NCBI GenBank assembly: GCA_022773025.1
Contig: JALEZF010000007.1
Span: 1-64,000, forward strand
DNA: 64,000 nt
Origin: Clostridium sp.
GTDB lineage: Bacteria; Bacillota; Clostridia; Clostridiales; Clostridiaceae
Reading direction: 5' to 3'
A program made the position numbers and the translations under genes. Positions within the stretch are counted from its first letter, which is position 1. Each line of letters begins with the position of its first letter. This document shows, in pieces, positions 26,780-35,526 of this stretch. The notes under the pieces were generated by a model. The model was given only the letters and a program-made list of their open reading frames with translations. It was not told the origin of the DNA and did not search any database.

Positions 26780-28510
26780 ATGATTAAATTATTAAAATAT
26801 CTAAGAAAAGGGGCCGTGCTATGTGCTATTATGGCACCTATTTTTATGTTTTTAGAAGTATCTATGGATTTGATGCAGCCAAAACTTATGTCAGATATCA
26901 TAGATGTTGGTGTGTCAAATGGAGATATTTCTTACGTGCTGTCAGTTGGAGTTAAGATGCTTTTTATGGCGTTTTTAGGAATAGTGGGAGGTGCGGGATG
27001 TTCCATCTTTGCATCCATATCGGCAATGAATTTTGGACAAGAACTCAGAAGGGCTATATTTGAAAAGATTCAAACCTTATCTTTTAAAGAACTAGATGAA
27101 TTTAAAACATCATCTCTTATAACGAGAGTGACAAATGACGTAACTCAATTTCAAAATATGTTTTTTATGGCACTTAGAGTTGTCATAAGAGCGCCTCTTA
27201 TGGCTGTAGGAGGAATATTTATGGCAGTGAGTCTAAGTTTGGAGCTATCAAAGATATTGCTCATAATACTACCTATAATGATAGTTGTTGTTCTATTTAT
27301 AATGAAAAGATCCTTTGCTTTATTTTCAAATGTTCAAAAGAAAGTAGACAATGTGAATATAGTTATGAGAGAGAACATCCTAGGTATGAGAGTTGTGAAG
27401 GCATTTATTATGGAGGGTAAGCAGTGGAATAAGTTCACCAAGGTAAATGATGAGCTTATGGATGCCCATATAGAGGCACAAAATATACAAATATTTTTAT
27501 GGCCTATAGTTACACTTTTGTTGAATTTTGGAGTTATAGCAGTACTTTGGTTTGGAGGAAATCTAGCAAATGCAGGTGGAATCGAAGTGGGAAAGATAAT
27601 GGCCTTTGTAAATTATCTTATGCAGATAATGAATTCTCTTATGATGGTTATAATGATAGCCTTAAATATTTCCAGGGCAAAGGCATCAGCTGACAGAATA
27701 AATGAAGTTTTTGAAAGGGAGTCTTCTATAAAAGAGGAAAAGAATAAGGAGAACATAGATAGATTTGATGTAGAGTTCAGAAATGTATTTTTTAAGTATA
27801 ACGAAGATGGCGAAGATGTGTTGAGTGACATTTCCTTTACTATATCAGAGGGAGAAAAGGTAGGTATAATAGGGACTACTGGTTCTGGAAAAAGTTCTCT
27901 TATATCACTGATTCCTAGATTATATGATGTAACTAATGGAGAAATTTTATTTGGAGGAAAGGATGTACGGAAACTTTCTATAAAAGATTTAAGACATTAT
28001 ATAGGGGTGGTGCCTCAAGATAATACCTTATTCTCAGGAACTATAGAGGAAAACTTTAGATTTGGAAAAGGTGATGCCACAGAGGAAGAGCTTATAAGAG
28101 CGGCTAAAAATTCAGAAGCCTATGAATTTATAAGTGAAAAAGAAGGGGATTTTCAAGGAGTAGTAGAGCAGAGAGGCAAGAATTTTTCTGGTGGACAAAA
28201 ACAAAGATTATGTATAGGAAGAACGTTAATTAGAAATCCTAAAATCCTAATAATGGATGATTCCACAAGTGCCTTGGACATGGCTACAGAAGCAAGGCTT
28301 CAGGAGAATATAAAAAATGAAATTAAAGATAGCACTTTTATCCTTGTAGCTCAGAGAATTGCAGCCCTTATGAATCTAGACAAGATAATAGTCCTTGATG
28401 AGGGCAGAATCTCAGGAATAGGGACTCATAAAGAGCTTTTAAAGAGCAATGAAATATACAGAAGTATAGTAGTTTCACAATTAGGAGAGGAGGCTCTTAG
28501 GAATGTCTAG
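26780..28510 (+). CDS. ABC exporter half-transporter with degenerate ATP site (heterodimer partner 1)
   Basis: 576 residues, six membrane helices followed by a nucleotide-binding domain. Walker A is GTTGSGKSS and the signature is FSGGQ. Walker B is ILIMDDSTSALD, with Asp where the catalytic Glu normally is, and the switch position is Gln (VAQRIAAL), not His. This half therefore contributes the degenerate site of a heterodimeric exporter like TM287/288 or BmrCD, while its intact signature serves the partner. The start follows GAGGGGGG. The partner gene overlaps the 3' end by 8 bases. Confidence 0.93.
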   Translation: MIKLLKYLRKGAVLCAIMAPIFMFLEVSMDLMQPKLMSDIIDVGVSNGDISYVLSVGVKMLFMAFLGIVGGAGCSIFASISAMNFGQELRRAIFEKIQTLSFKELDEFKTSSLITRVTNDVTQFQNMFFMALRVVIRAPLMAVGGIFMAVSLSLELSKILLIILPIMIVVVLFIMKRSFALFSNVQKKVDNVNIVMRENILGMRVVKAFIMEGKQWNKFTKVNDELMDAHIEAQNIQIFLWPIVTLLLNFGVIAVLWFGGNLANAGGIEVGKIMAFVNYLMQIMNSLMMVIMIALNISRAKASADRINEVFERESSIKEEKNKENIDRFDVEFRNVFFKYNEDGEDVLSDISFTISEGEKVGIIGTTGSGKSSLISLIPRLYDVTNGEILFGGKDVRKLSIKDLRHYIGVVPQDNTLFSGTIEENFRFGKGDATEEELIRAAKNSEAYEFISEKEGDFQGVVEQRGKNFSGGQKQRLCIGRTLIRNPKILIMDDSTSALDMATEARLQENIKNEIKDSTFILVAQRIAALMNLDKIIVLDEGRISGIGTHKELLKSNEIYRSIVVSQLGEEALRNV

Positions 28511-30329
28511 AGAAAATGAAAGAACTCCAATGGGAAGACCAGCAAGAGGTCCACAGGGAAGATTTAGGCAAAAAGAAAAGTTGAAGAATCCAAAAGGAAC
28601 TTTAAAAAGGATGCTAAAATATTTGAGTAGCAAAATTAGTTCTTTAGTCTTGGTATTCTTTTTATCCTTAGCAACAACATTGATAACTATATTTGGAACC
28701 AGGCTTAATGGTTATACTGTTGATAATTTTATAGCTACAGGAGATATGAGAGGTCTTGCAGGCATATGTATAGTTCTCATAATTATTTATGTCATAAGTG
28801 CAGCATGTACTTATGGTCAAAAGAGAATAATGGTATATATTGCTCAAAAAACTTCAGCGGTAATAAGAAGAGATTTATTTCAATCTTTACTATCGCTTCC
28901 ACTAAAGTATTTTGACACTCATTCTAGTGGCGATGTGATGAGTAGACTTACAAATGATGTAGACAATATAAACATGACTTTGTCTCAAAGCGTTACACAG
29001 TTTTTTTCGGGAATAATAATGATAGTGGGAATGTTCATAGCTATGATTGTATTAAGTCCAAAGCTTACACTTATAGGAATGCTTACAGTACCACTTATGC
29101 TTGTATCCACAAAGTTTTTAGTGAAATTAACACAACCTTTCTTTGTAAAACAGCAGAGAGAACTTGGAAATCTTAATGGATATATAGAAGAATATCTTTC
29201 AGGGCAAAAGGTAACCTTGCTGTTTTCTCAGGAAGAGCAGGTAAAGGAAGATTTCAATAAGATAAATAAAAACCTAACTAAGAGTGCTATTTATGCTCAA
29301 GGACTTTCTGGAGTAATGGGGCCTGTAAATAATTTTATCAACAATCTATCTTATCTTATAGTTGCAGTAAGCGGAGGATATTTTGCAATTGCAGAAGGAG
29401 GAAACATAACAGTTGGGATAGTGTTCACTTTTATACTATACATGAGAAATTTTACAAGACCTATAAATGAAATATTAAATGTATTTAACACAATACAATC
29501 AGCTCTAGCTGGAGCAGAACGTGTTTTTGAAGTCATAGATGAAGCACCCGAAAAGGACAAAGCTGAAGCAAAGGATGTGGAGAATATAGAGGGACACGTT
29601 GAGCTTAGAAATGTGGATTTTTCTTATGTTGAAGGACAAAAGGTGCTAAAAAATGCTTCTCTAGAAGCCAAAAGAGGTGATACTGTTGCCATAGTAGGAC
29701 CTACAGGAGCAGGTAAGACTACTATAATAAATTTGATTACAAAATTTTATGATATAGATAGTGGGGCAATCTTAATAGATGGAGAAAACATAGAAAACCT
29801 TACAAGAAGAAGTCTTAGAAGTAATATAGCAATGGTACTCCAAGATACATTTTTGTTTTCAGAATCAGTCCGTGAAAATATAAGATATGGAAGAATTACA
29901 GCTACTGATGATGAAGTTATAAAGGCAGCAAAGCTTGCAAATGCTCATCATTTTATAATGCAACTTCCACATGGCTATGATACAGTGCTTTCAGATAATG
30001 GAAGCAATTTGTCACATGGGCAGCGTCAGCTTATTGCTATAGCTAGAGCTGTATTATCAAAGGCGTCTATTCTAATCCTTGATGAAGCTACCTCTTCTAT
30101 AGATACAAAAACAGAAGTTGAAATCCAAAAAGCAATGCTATCTTTGATGAAGGGTAAGACATCCTTTGTAATAGCTCATAGATTAAGTACTATAAGAAAT
30201 GCAGATATCATACTTGCAGTAAATGATGGAGAAATAATAGAGAGAGGAACTCATGAACAGTTATTAAGAAGGGGTGGATTTTATTCTGATTTATATAATA
30301 GCCAATTTAAAAATGGACAAAATATATGA
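28503..30329 (+). CDS. ABC exporter half-transporter with catalytic ATP site (heterodimer partner 2)
   Basis: 608 residues, with a Gly/Arg-rich N-terminal tail (MGRPARGPQGRFR), a six-helix membrane domain and a nucleotide-binding domain. Walker A is GPTGAGKTT, Walker B is ILILDEATSSID with the catalytic Glu, and the switch is AHRLST with His. The signature is degenerate, LSHGQ. The changes are exactly complementary to partner 1: this protein's intact Walker sites face the intact signature of partner 1. The family exports drugs or lipids, and the substrate is unknown. The start overlaps the upstream gene by 8 bases. Confidence 0.93.
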   Translation: MSRENERTPMGRPARGPQGRFRQKEKLKNPKGTLKRMLKYLSSKISSLVLVFFLSLATTLITIFGTRLNGYTVDNFIATGDMRGLAGICIVLIIIYVISAACTYGQKRIMVYIAQKTSAVIRRDLFQSLLSLPLKYFDTHSSGDVMSRLTNDVDNINMTLSQSVTQFFSGIIMIVGMFIAMIVLSPKLTLIGMLTVPLMLVSTKFLVKLTQPFFVKQQRELGNLNGYIEEYLSGQKVTLLFSQEEQVKEDFNKINKNLTKSAIYAQGLSGVMGPVNNFINNLSYLIVAVSGGYFAIAEGGNITVGIVFTFILYMRNFTRPINEILNVFNTIQSALAGAERVFEVIDEAPEKDKAEAKDVENIEGHVELRNVDFSYVEGQKVLKNASLEAKRGDTVAIVGPTGAGKTTIINLITKFYDIDSGAILIDGENIENLTRRSLRSNIAMVLQDTFLFSESVRENIRYGRITATDDEVIKAAKLANAHHFIMQLPHGYDTVLSDNGSNLSHGQRQLIAIARAVLSKASILILDEATSSIDTKTEVEIQKAMLSLMKGKTSFVIAHRLSTIRNADIILAVNDGEIIERGTHEQLLRRGGFYSDLYNSQFKNGQNI

Positions 30330-30430
30330 GGCTTACAGATTAGTTGAAAATTGGGAAAAATAATGATATTATCTATTTATAATAATGACCAATAAAAGAA
30401 AAAGTTTCAATTTATAGTAGGAGGATTATT

Positions 30431-32290
30431 ATGGGGGATGTTTCGTCAGAAAGCAGAAAAGTATCTCTTGATTTTTGTAAAGAAAATCTACATATGACTG
30501 TGAAATTTGAAGGTAAGACTTGGAATTGGAAAAGTGATTATAAACCATACATGGAATCTAAACAAGGAAAAATATACTTTTCTGATGCTATAGAGATAAA
30601 TACTCATCCATGGATTACTGGAATAGGCAATGGAGTTAGGACTTCTTATAAAGGCTTTAAGGTAGAGGGGAAAACTGTTCCCTTTGAATTTGAGACAGTG
30701 GTTTGGATTGAAAATTCAACAGATGATGTATTCTTTGAACTTATTCCAGTGTGTGAAGAAGGAATAGATATAGAAGCTATATATTGGCCCGGTCCTATGG
30801 AATTTAGTGAAACAAATCATAAATGGTATACGCTTTTGAATTTGAGGCAGGGACTTTTGATACCAAATGATTGGCCAAATGCTATAGATAAGATTATTTT
30901 AAATGCACAGTTTTGCAGCACAGCATCATGTATGCCTTGGTGGGGACAAATAAAAGAGTCAGAGGGATATATAGCTATATGCAAAACACCTTGGGATGCA
31001 GCTTATAATGTGGACAAGATTCCAGGTGGTTCACTTCATATAGGAGTAAAGTGGCTTCCAAGTCTCGGGAAAATATCTTATAAACGTGAGATGAGATTTA
31101 CTTTTAGAGAAAACTGTGACTATAATGACCTTTGCAAAATTTACAGAGCTTATGTGAAGGAAAATGGACTTTTTGTAACTTTAAAAGAAAAAGCAGCAAA
31201 AAATCCTCTAGTAGATAAGCTTATAGGTTCTGCTATAGTGCATAAAGGAATAAAGAGACATGTAGTTGAGGAATCAAGACAGTATAATAAAGAAGATTTG
31301 TCAAGGAATGATGAGCTTATTCAATTTGCCTATAGAACTGAGCAGATGAAAAAACTAAAGGAAGCAGGAGTAGATAAGGTGTATTTCCATCTTGATGGAT
31401 GGGGAGATCCTGGCTATGACAATAAGCATCCTGATTATCTTCCTCCATGTGTAGAAGCTGGTGGAACAAAAGCTATGAAGGAGCTCTCAGATACTATGAA
31501 GGACCTTAACTATATGTTTGGTCTTCATGATCAGTATAGAGATTATTATTTTGATGCTCCAACCTTTGATAAAAATTTTGCTGTTACAAATATGGATGGA
31601 ACAGTGCCAGAGAATACATATTGGGATGGTGGGCACCAAACATTTTTATGTGCAAGCCAAGCTCAACACTATGTGAAGAGAAATTTTGAAGAGCTTTTTA
31701 AAGCTGGAATTCATCTTGAAGGTACATATCTAGATGTATTTACCTGCAATGAGCTTGATGAATGCAATCACAAATGGCACAAGATGACTAGAAAACAATG
31801 TGCAGAGTACAGAAAATCCTGCTTTGATTATTTGACATCTAGAGGAATCCTTCCAAGCTCAGAAGAAGTTGTGGATTGGGCTATGGAAAGTTTAGTATTC
31901 TGTCATTATGCACCATATGATTTTATGCTTGAAAAGCCTGATGCACCTAAAAAGGGAATAGCAGTACCATTATTAAACTTAGTGTATCATGATTGCCTTA
32001 TTATTCCATGGCTTATGAGGAGCTTTGATGAAAAAGAGGATTACAAGCTTTATGCACTTCTAAATGGTGGAGCTGCATATCTTGATTGTGACAAGGACGG
32101 AGAAGAGCTTCATTTAGAAATAGAACGTTACAGGGAAGTTGCTCAACTTCAAGAATGGGTTGCAAAGTGTGAGATGATAAAGCATGAATTTTTAGATGAT
32201 ACCTACAAAAAACAAAAGACTATATTCTCTGATGGTACAGAGGTTACTATAGATTTAGAGAAAAATAGTTATTATATAAAATATAGATAA
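30431..32290 (+). CDS. Putative glycoside hydrolase (beta-sandwich plus barrel), family not certain
   Basis: 619-residue cytoplasmic protein with no signal peptide. The N-terminal roughly 250 residues look like a beta-sandwich rich in aromatic residues (KTWNWKSDYKPYM, IYWPGPMEF). The rest looks like a TIM barrel, with strand-end motifs KVYFHLDGWGDPGY, YMFGLHDQYRDYY, HLEGTYLDVFTCNE and LPSSEEVVDWAM, where acidic residues could serve as catalytic nucleophile and acid. This layout resembles glycosidases related to GH101/GH129 and DUF5696-type proteins. The substrate is unknown. It follows the ABC exporter by 101 bases and has AGGAGG before ATG. Confidence 0.6.
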   Translation: MGDVSSESRKVSLDFCKENLHMTVKFEGKTWNWKSDYKPYMESKQGKIYFSDAIEINTHPWITGIGNGVRTSYKGFKVEGKTVPFEFETVVWIENSTDDVFFELIPVCEEGIDIEAIYWPGPMEFSETNHKWYTLLNLRQGLLIPNDWPNAIDKIILNAQFCSTASCMPWWGQIKESEGYIAICKTPWDAAYNVDKIPGGSLHIGVKWLPSLGKISYKREMRFTFRENCDYNDLCKIYRAYVKENGLFVTLKEKAAKNPLVDKLIGSAIVHKGIKRHVVEESRQYNKEDLSRNDELIQFAYRTEQMKKLKEAGVDKVYFHLDGWGDPGYDNKHPDYLPPCVEAGGTKAMKELSDTMKDLNYMFGLHDQYRDYYFDAPTFDKNFAVTNMDGTVPENTYWDGGHQTFLCASQAQHYVKRNFEELFKAGIHLEGTYLDVFTCNELDECNHKWHKMTRKQCAEYRKSCFDYLTSRGILPSSEEVVDWAMESLVFCHYAPYDFMLEKPDAPKKGIAVPLLNLVYHDCLIIPWLMRSFDEKEDYKLYALLNGGAAYLDCDKDGEELHLEIERYREVAQLQEWVAKCEMIKHEFLDDTYKKQKTIFSDGTEVTIDLEKNSYYIKYR

Positions 32291-32333
32291 AGGTGTGCTA
32301 AATTTTAACAGGAATTTATTTAGCAAACTTAAG

Positions 32334-32361
32334 TTGCAATTTCGGAGATTTATAATATAAT
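32334..32361 (+). promoter_or_regulatory. Promoter of the M-box transcript
   Basis: TTGCAA (32334-32339) and TATAAT (32356-32361) are separated by 16 bases and lie just upstream of the riboswitch. Confidence 0.6.
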
Positions 32362-32374
32362 AATTAGTAGGAGA

Positions 32375-32520
32375 TTACAGTTAGGTGAGGCTCCTACAGG
32401 GATAAATGCTGCTGCCCCGAAACATGGAGACATGCCAATGGGGTCAACAGGTATGATCGGATTAAGGTTTTACTTAACGTAGCTGGCAAAAAGCCAAAGC
32501 CCTGTAGTGCTAAAACTCAA
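32375..32520 (+). ncRNA. M-box (ykoK) magnesium riboswitch
   Basis: Conserved M-box segments occur in order: GTTAGGTGAGGCTCCTACAG, ATGCTGCTGCCCCGAAA, GACATGCCAATGGGGTCAAC, ATGATCGG and TTAAGG, then ACGTAGCTGGC, AAAGCC and CCTGTAGTGCTAAAAC. M-box RNAs bind Mg2+ and shut off magnesium-uptake genes. A terminator follows at 32544-32576. Its 5' arm (TAGGAGCC) is complementary to GGCTCCTA at 32389-32396 inside the aptamer, giving a plausible antiterminator. The downstream gene is an MgtE-like protein. Confidence 0.93.
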
Positions 32521-32543
32521 CGATATAATTATAGTTGGATTTT

Positions 32544-32576
32544 AGGAGCCTTTATAGGCTCCTTTTATATTTTTTT
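32544..32576 (+). terminator. Intrinsic terminator of the M-box
   Basis: AGGAGCC (32544-32550) pairs with GGCTCCT (32557-32563), followed by a T-rich tail ending in T7. It is the expression platform of the riboswitch. Confidence 0.85.
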
Positions 32577-32595
32577 AAATTTCAAGGTGGTGAAT

Positions 32596-32669
32596 TTTAA
32601 AATGGAGGGTGTCCCTCGTATTGAAAAACCAAAACTGAATAATATAACCTTAGAGGGATCCATTTTAAA
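32596..32669 (+). promoter_or_regulatory. Long imperfect hairpin in the MgtE-like leader
   Basis: TTTAAAATGGA (32596-32606) pairs with TCCATTTTAAA (32659-32669), and TCCCTC (32112-type inner arm at 32612-32617) pairs with GAGGGA (32653-32658), leaving a 5-nt bulge GGGTG. It is 17 bp in total, between the M-box terminator and the start codon. No known element is recognised. Confidence 0.6.
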
Positions 32670-32681
32670 GTTTTAAGATGT

Positions 32682-32718
32682 GTTATTCCTCTTAGAGTTA
32701 TGCCGAAGGAGGAATAAC
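32682..32718 (+). promoter_or_regulatory. Hairpin sequestering the ribosome-binding site of the MgtE-like gene
   Basis: GTTATTCCTC (32682-32691) and GAGGAATAAC (32709-32718) form a perfect 10-bp stem with a 17-base loop. The 3' arm contains most of the AAGGAGG site (32706-32712) and ends one base before the ATG at 32720. Such a stem should repress translation unless opened. Confidence 0.7.
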
Positions 32719-32719
32719 A

Positions 32720-33985
32720 ATGGAGAAGTTAAACGTAGTTTATTTTAGCAGCATTTCAAACAAGAAGGTGTATGACGAATTCGATGATTGTATAGGAAAG
32801 TTAAAGGACATCTATGTGACAACAGAGGATGGATATCCAAGAGCTATAGGATACAAGATAAAGAGAGGCTCAGAGACCTTCAACTATGAGTTTAAAACCA
32901 TAGAGTTTGCTGAACTAGACAATGGTAATGTAGCTATACATGCTAAGGGTGGAAGAGAAATCCTTCCAAGAACTTATTCTTACCTTTTATCAAAACATTT
33001 AATCGGCAAAGAAATTGTAGATATAAATGGAAAGAAAGTCATAAGGGTAAATGATTTAAGATTAGCCTTTGTAGCAGGAGAACTAAAAGTAGTTGCCGTT
33101 GACCAAGGACCTTTAGCATTAGGAAGAAAGCTTGGATTTGCACCATTTATGAAATGGCTCTACAAAGTAACAGGTAAAAGGGATTTGGAGTCCATGATAA
33201 TGTGGGAAGATGTTGAATCCCTAGAGATGGTAGATAACAACTTAAAGCTTCAAATACCATTTCAAAAGCTTTCGAAACTTCATCCGGCAGATTTAGCAGA
33301 CATATTAGAAGAGATGGATGCAAAATATAGAGCTAAGATTTTTGAAAGTCTTGATGAAAACCTAGCAGCAGAGACTTTAGAAGAAATCGAACCCAAAGTT
33401 CAGGCAGACATAATACAGGCACTTAGTGAAAGTAAAACTTCAGAGGTACTTTTAAATATGTCTAATGATGAGATTGTTGACCTTATAGAAGAAGTTGATG
33501 AAGAAACTAAGGAAAAAATATTGACTCACCTAGAAGAAGAGGATTCAAGGGAAATAGAAGAGCTTATGACTTATCAGGACGAAACTGTTGGGGCTCTTAT
33601 GAGCAAGGAATTTATATCATTCAATATAGATGTTACAGTATCAGAAGTTATTGACGTATTAAGAGAGATGGAACCCGATGAAGAAATGACTTATTACATC
33701 TTTATAGTAGATGATGAAGAAAAGCTTCAAGGTTTTGTAACTTTAAAGGATCTTATAATGAATGATTCTTATTCTAAACTAGATGATATAATGGAAAAAG
33801 ATATAATAACCATAAAAGTTGATGACGATATAGAAGATACTATAGAAGTATCCACAAAATATGATTTACTTTCTATCCCAGTTGTGGATAAAAGTGATAA
33901 ATTGTGTGGAGTAGTTATTCTACATGATATAGTAGATGAATTTTTAGTACCTATGTGGCACAAAAAATTTAAAAGAGTGGGATAG
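32720..33985 (+). CDS. MgtE-like soluble protein: PRC-barrel, MgtE_N and CBS pair, no membrane domain
   Basis: 421 residues. The N-terminal part has PRC-barrel-like beta strands (IGKLKDIYVTTEDGYPRAIG, GKEIVDINGKKVIRVND). The middle is the acidic MgtE N-domain (LHPADLADILEEMDAKYRAKIFESL). The C-terminal part is a CBS pair (DETVGALMSKEFISF and MEKDIITIKVDDDIEDTIE). It ends at residue 421 where transporter MgtE would enter the membrane; no hydrophobic segment follows. It is therefore a cytoplasmic Mg2+-sensing-type protein that may regulate a separate channel. It is preceded by an M-box riboswitch and terminated at 33992-34040. Confidence 0.85.
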   Translation: MEKLNVVYFSSISNKKVYDEFDDCIGKLKDIYVTTEDGYPRAIGYKIKRGSETFNYEFKTIEFAELDNGNVAIHAKGGREILPRTYSYLLSKHLIGKEIVDINGKKVIRVNDLRLAFVAGELKVVAVDQGPLALGRKLGFAPFMKWLYKVTGKRDLESMIMWEDVESLEMVDNNLKLQIPFQKLSKLHPADLADILEEMDAKYRAKIFESLDENLAAETLEEIEPKVQADIIQALSESKTSEVLLNMSNDEIVDLIEEVDEETKEKILTHLEEEDSREIEELMTYQDETVGALMSKEFISFNIDVTVSEVIDVLREMEPDEEMTYYIFIVDDEEKLQGFVTLKDLIMNDSYSKLDDIMEKDIITIKVDDDIEDTIEVSTKYDLLSIPVVDKSDKLCGVVILHDIVDEFLVPMWHKKFKRVG

Positions 33986-33991
33986 ATTAAA

Positions 33992-34040
33992 AGTCTTAGA
34001 TAAACTGGAAATAATCTGGAATATCTAAGGCTTTTTATTT
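33992..34040 (+). terminator. Terminator after the MgtE-like gene
   Basis: AGTCTTAGATA and TATCTAAGGCT pair with one wobble and are followed by TTTTTATTT. It separates this gene from the transporter-asnB unit. Confidence 0.75.
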
Positions 34041-34149
34041 ACAAAAAAATAGTGAATAAAAAATTTTTTCTTGAATATATGCTTTTTTCACAATTTATGG
34101 ATGGGGAGCATATTATAAACTATTCTATTAAAGTAAAGGAGATAGTTAT

Positions 34150-35514
34150 ATGTTTGAAACAGCCGTAATTTTAACACCAATTCATTTTGTGTATCTTATA
34201 GGAGTAATAGTAATACTTGGACTTATGATAATGAGAAGAGATGCTCCTCTTCCTTGTCTTGTATTTCTATTTATAATTGGAGTATTAGCTACTAACAGTC
34301 TAGTAGGTGGAGTTCAATCTGTATTCAATTCCGTGGTATACGCCGGTACCACTTTTATGGATATTATAATAACCATAGCCTTAATTTCAGCTTTGTCCAA
34401 GTGTTTATCTGATATAGGCAGTGACAGAATTTTAATATCACCTATGCTTAAAATTATGAAAACACCTAAAAAAGCCTTTTGGATCATAGGTATCGCTATG
34501 ACCATCTTTGCTCTTTTCTTCTGGCCATCACCATCATCAGCTTTAATCGGCGCTATAATGCTTCCAATAGCATTAGCTACAGGCTTAACACCTTTAGCAG
34601 CTGCTGCAGCAATGAATTTATTTGGACACGGTATTGCGCTAAGTGGTGACTTTGTTATACAAGGCGCCCCAAGTATATCAGCTGCAGCTGCAGGAATTTC
34701 ACCAACAGATATTATGTCTCAAGGATTCCCTTTGTTTGCAGTTATGGCTGTAGTAACAGCAATTGCAGGATATTTCTTCAATAGAAAAGATATGAATAAA
34801 AATAATGCAGTTACAGATGTAAAAACTGAAGTTAAAGAAGCAACTAAAGCTGCTAAAGTTACAGCAATATTAACGCCTGTAACCTTTATTGCGTCTATAA
34901 TTGCAATTCTCATTTTAGAATTAAAAGGTGGAGAAGCAACAGCTTTAATAGTTGGAGCAGCCATATTTATAATGTGTGTAGGAACTATCTTAAATTACAA
35001 AGAAGAAGCTTTTAGAAAAATAACGGATTATATAAATCATGGTTTCATTTTTGGAATGAAAGTATTTGCTCCTGTAATAATAATAGCAGCCTTCTTTTTT
35101 TTAGGGGGAGATAGCATAACAAAAATATTAGGAGAACAATTTAAATCAGGATTGATGAATGATTGGGCGCTATGGCTTGCTCAAAATGTACCTGTCAATA
35201 AATATATAGCTGCAGCAGTTCAGCTAGTAGTTGGAGTATTAACAGGACTTGATGGATCTGGATTCTCTGGACTTCCATTAACGGGATCTCTTGCAGCCAC
35301 TTTTGGTGGAATGGTAGGTGGATCTATACCATTATTTGCCGCTTTAGGACAAATCTCATCTATATGGGTTGGGGGAGGAACTATAATCCCTTGGGGGGTA
35401 ATATCAGTAGCTGCAATTTGTAATGTTGACCCTGTTGAATTAGCAAGGCGAAATTTCAAACCTGTTATGATTGGTTTGGGAGCAACTTTAGTAACAGCAT
35501 GTCTAATACTTTAG
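34150..35514 (+). CDS. Multi-pass ion/solute transporter of unknown specificity
   Basis: 454 residues with about eleven hydrophobic segments and Gly/Ala-rich re-entrant-like stretches (PSPSSALIGAIMLPIALATGL and GLDGSGFSGLPLTGSLAATF). These give it the two-fold look of ion-transporter-superfamily carriers (CitMHS, GntP, ArsB-like). There is a hydrophilic Lys-rich loop near residue 220. The next gene, asnB, starts 12 bases after its stop, so the two are very likely one operon. Transport of an amino acid or dicarboxylate linked to asparagine is possible but is only context-based. Confidence 0.72.
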   Translation: MFETAVILTPIHFVYLIGVIVILGLMIMRRDAPLPCLVFLFIIGVLATNSLVGGVQSVFNSVVYAGTTFMDIIITIALISALSKCLSDIGSDRILISPMLKIMKTPKKAFWIIGIAMTIFALFFWPSPSSALIGAIMLPIALATGLTPLAAAAAMNLFGHGIALSGDFVIQGAPSISAAAAGISPTDIMSQGFPLFAVMAVVTAIAGYFFNRKDMNKNNAVTDVKTEVKEATKAAKVTAILTPVTFIASIIAILILELKGGEATALIVGAAIFIMCVGTILNYKEEAFRKITDYINHGFIFGMKVFAPVIIIAAFFFLGGDSITKILGEQFKSGLMNDWALWLAQNVPVNKYIAAAVQLVVGVLTGLDGSGFSGLPLTGSLAATFGGMVGGSIPLFAALGQISSIWVGGGTIIPWGVISVAAICNVDPVELARRNFKPVMIGLGATLVTACLIL

Positions 35515-35526
35515 GGGGTGAAGCAT

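Noticed and set aside
32720..33985. Frameshift hiding an MgtE membrane domain
   Set aside because: The downstream sequence 33986-34149 has a terminator and no hydrophobic coding potential, so the protein appears genuinely to end at 33985.
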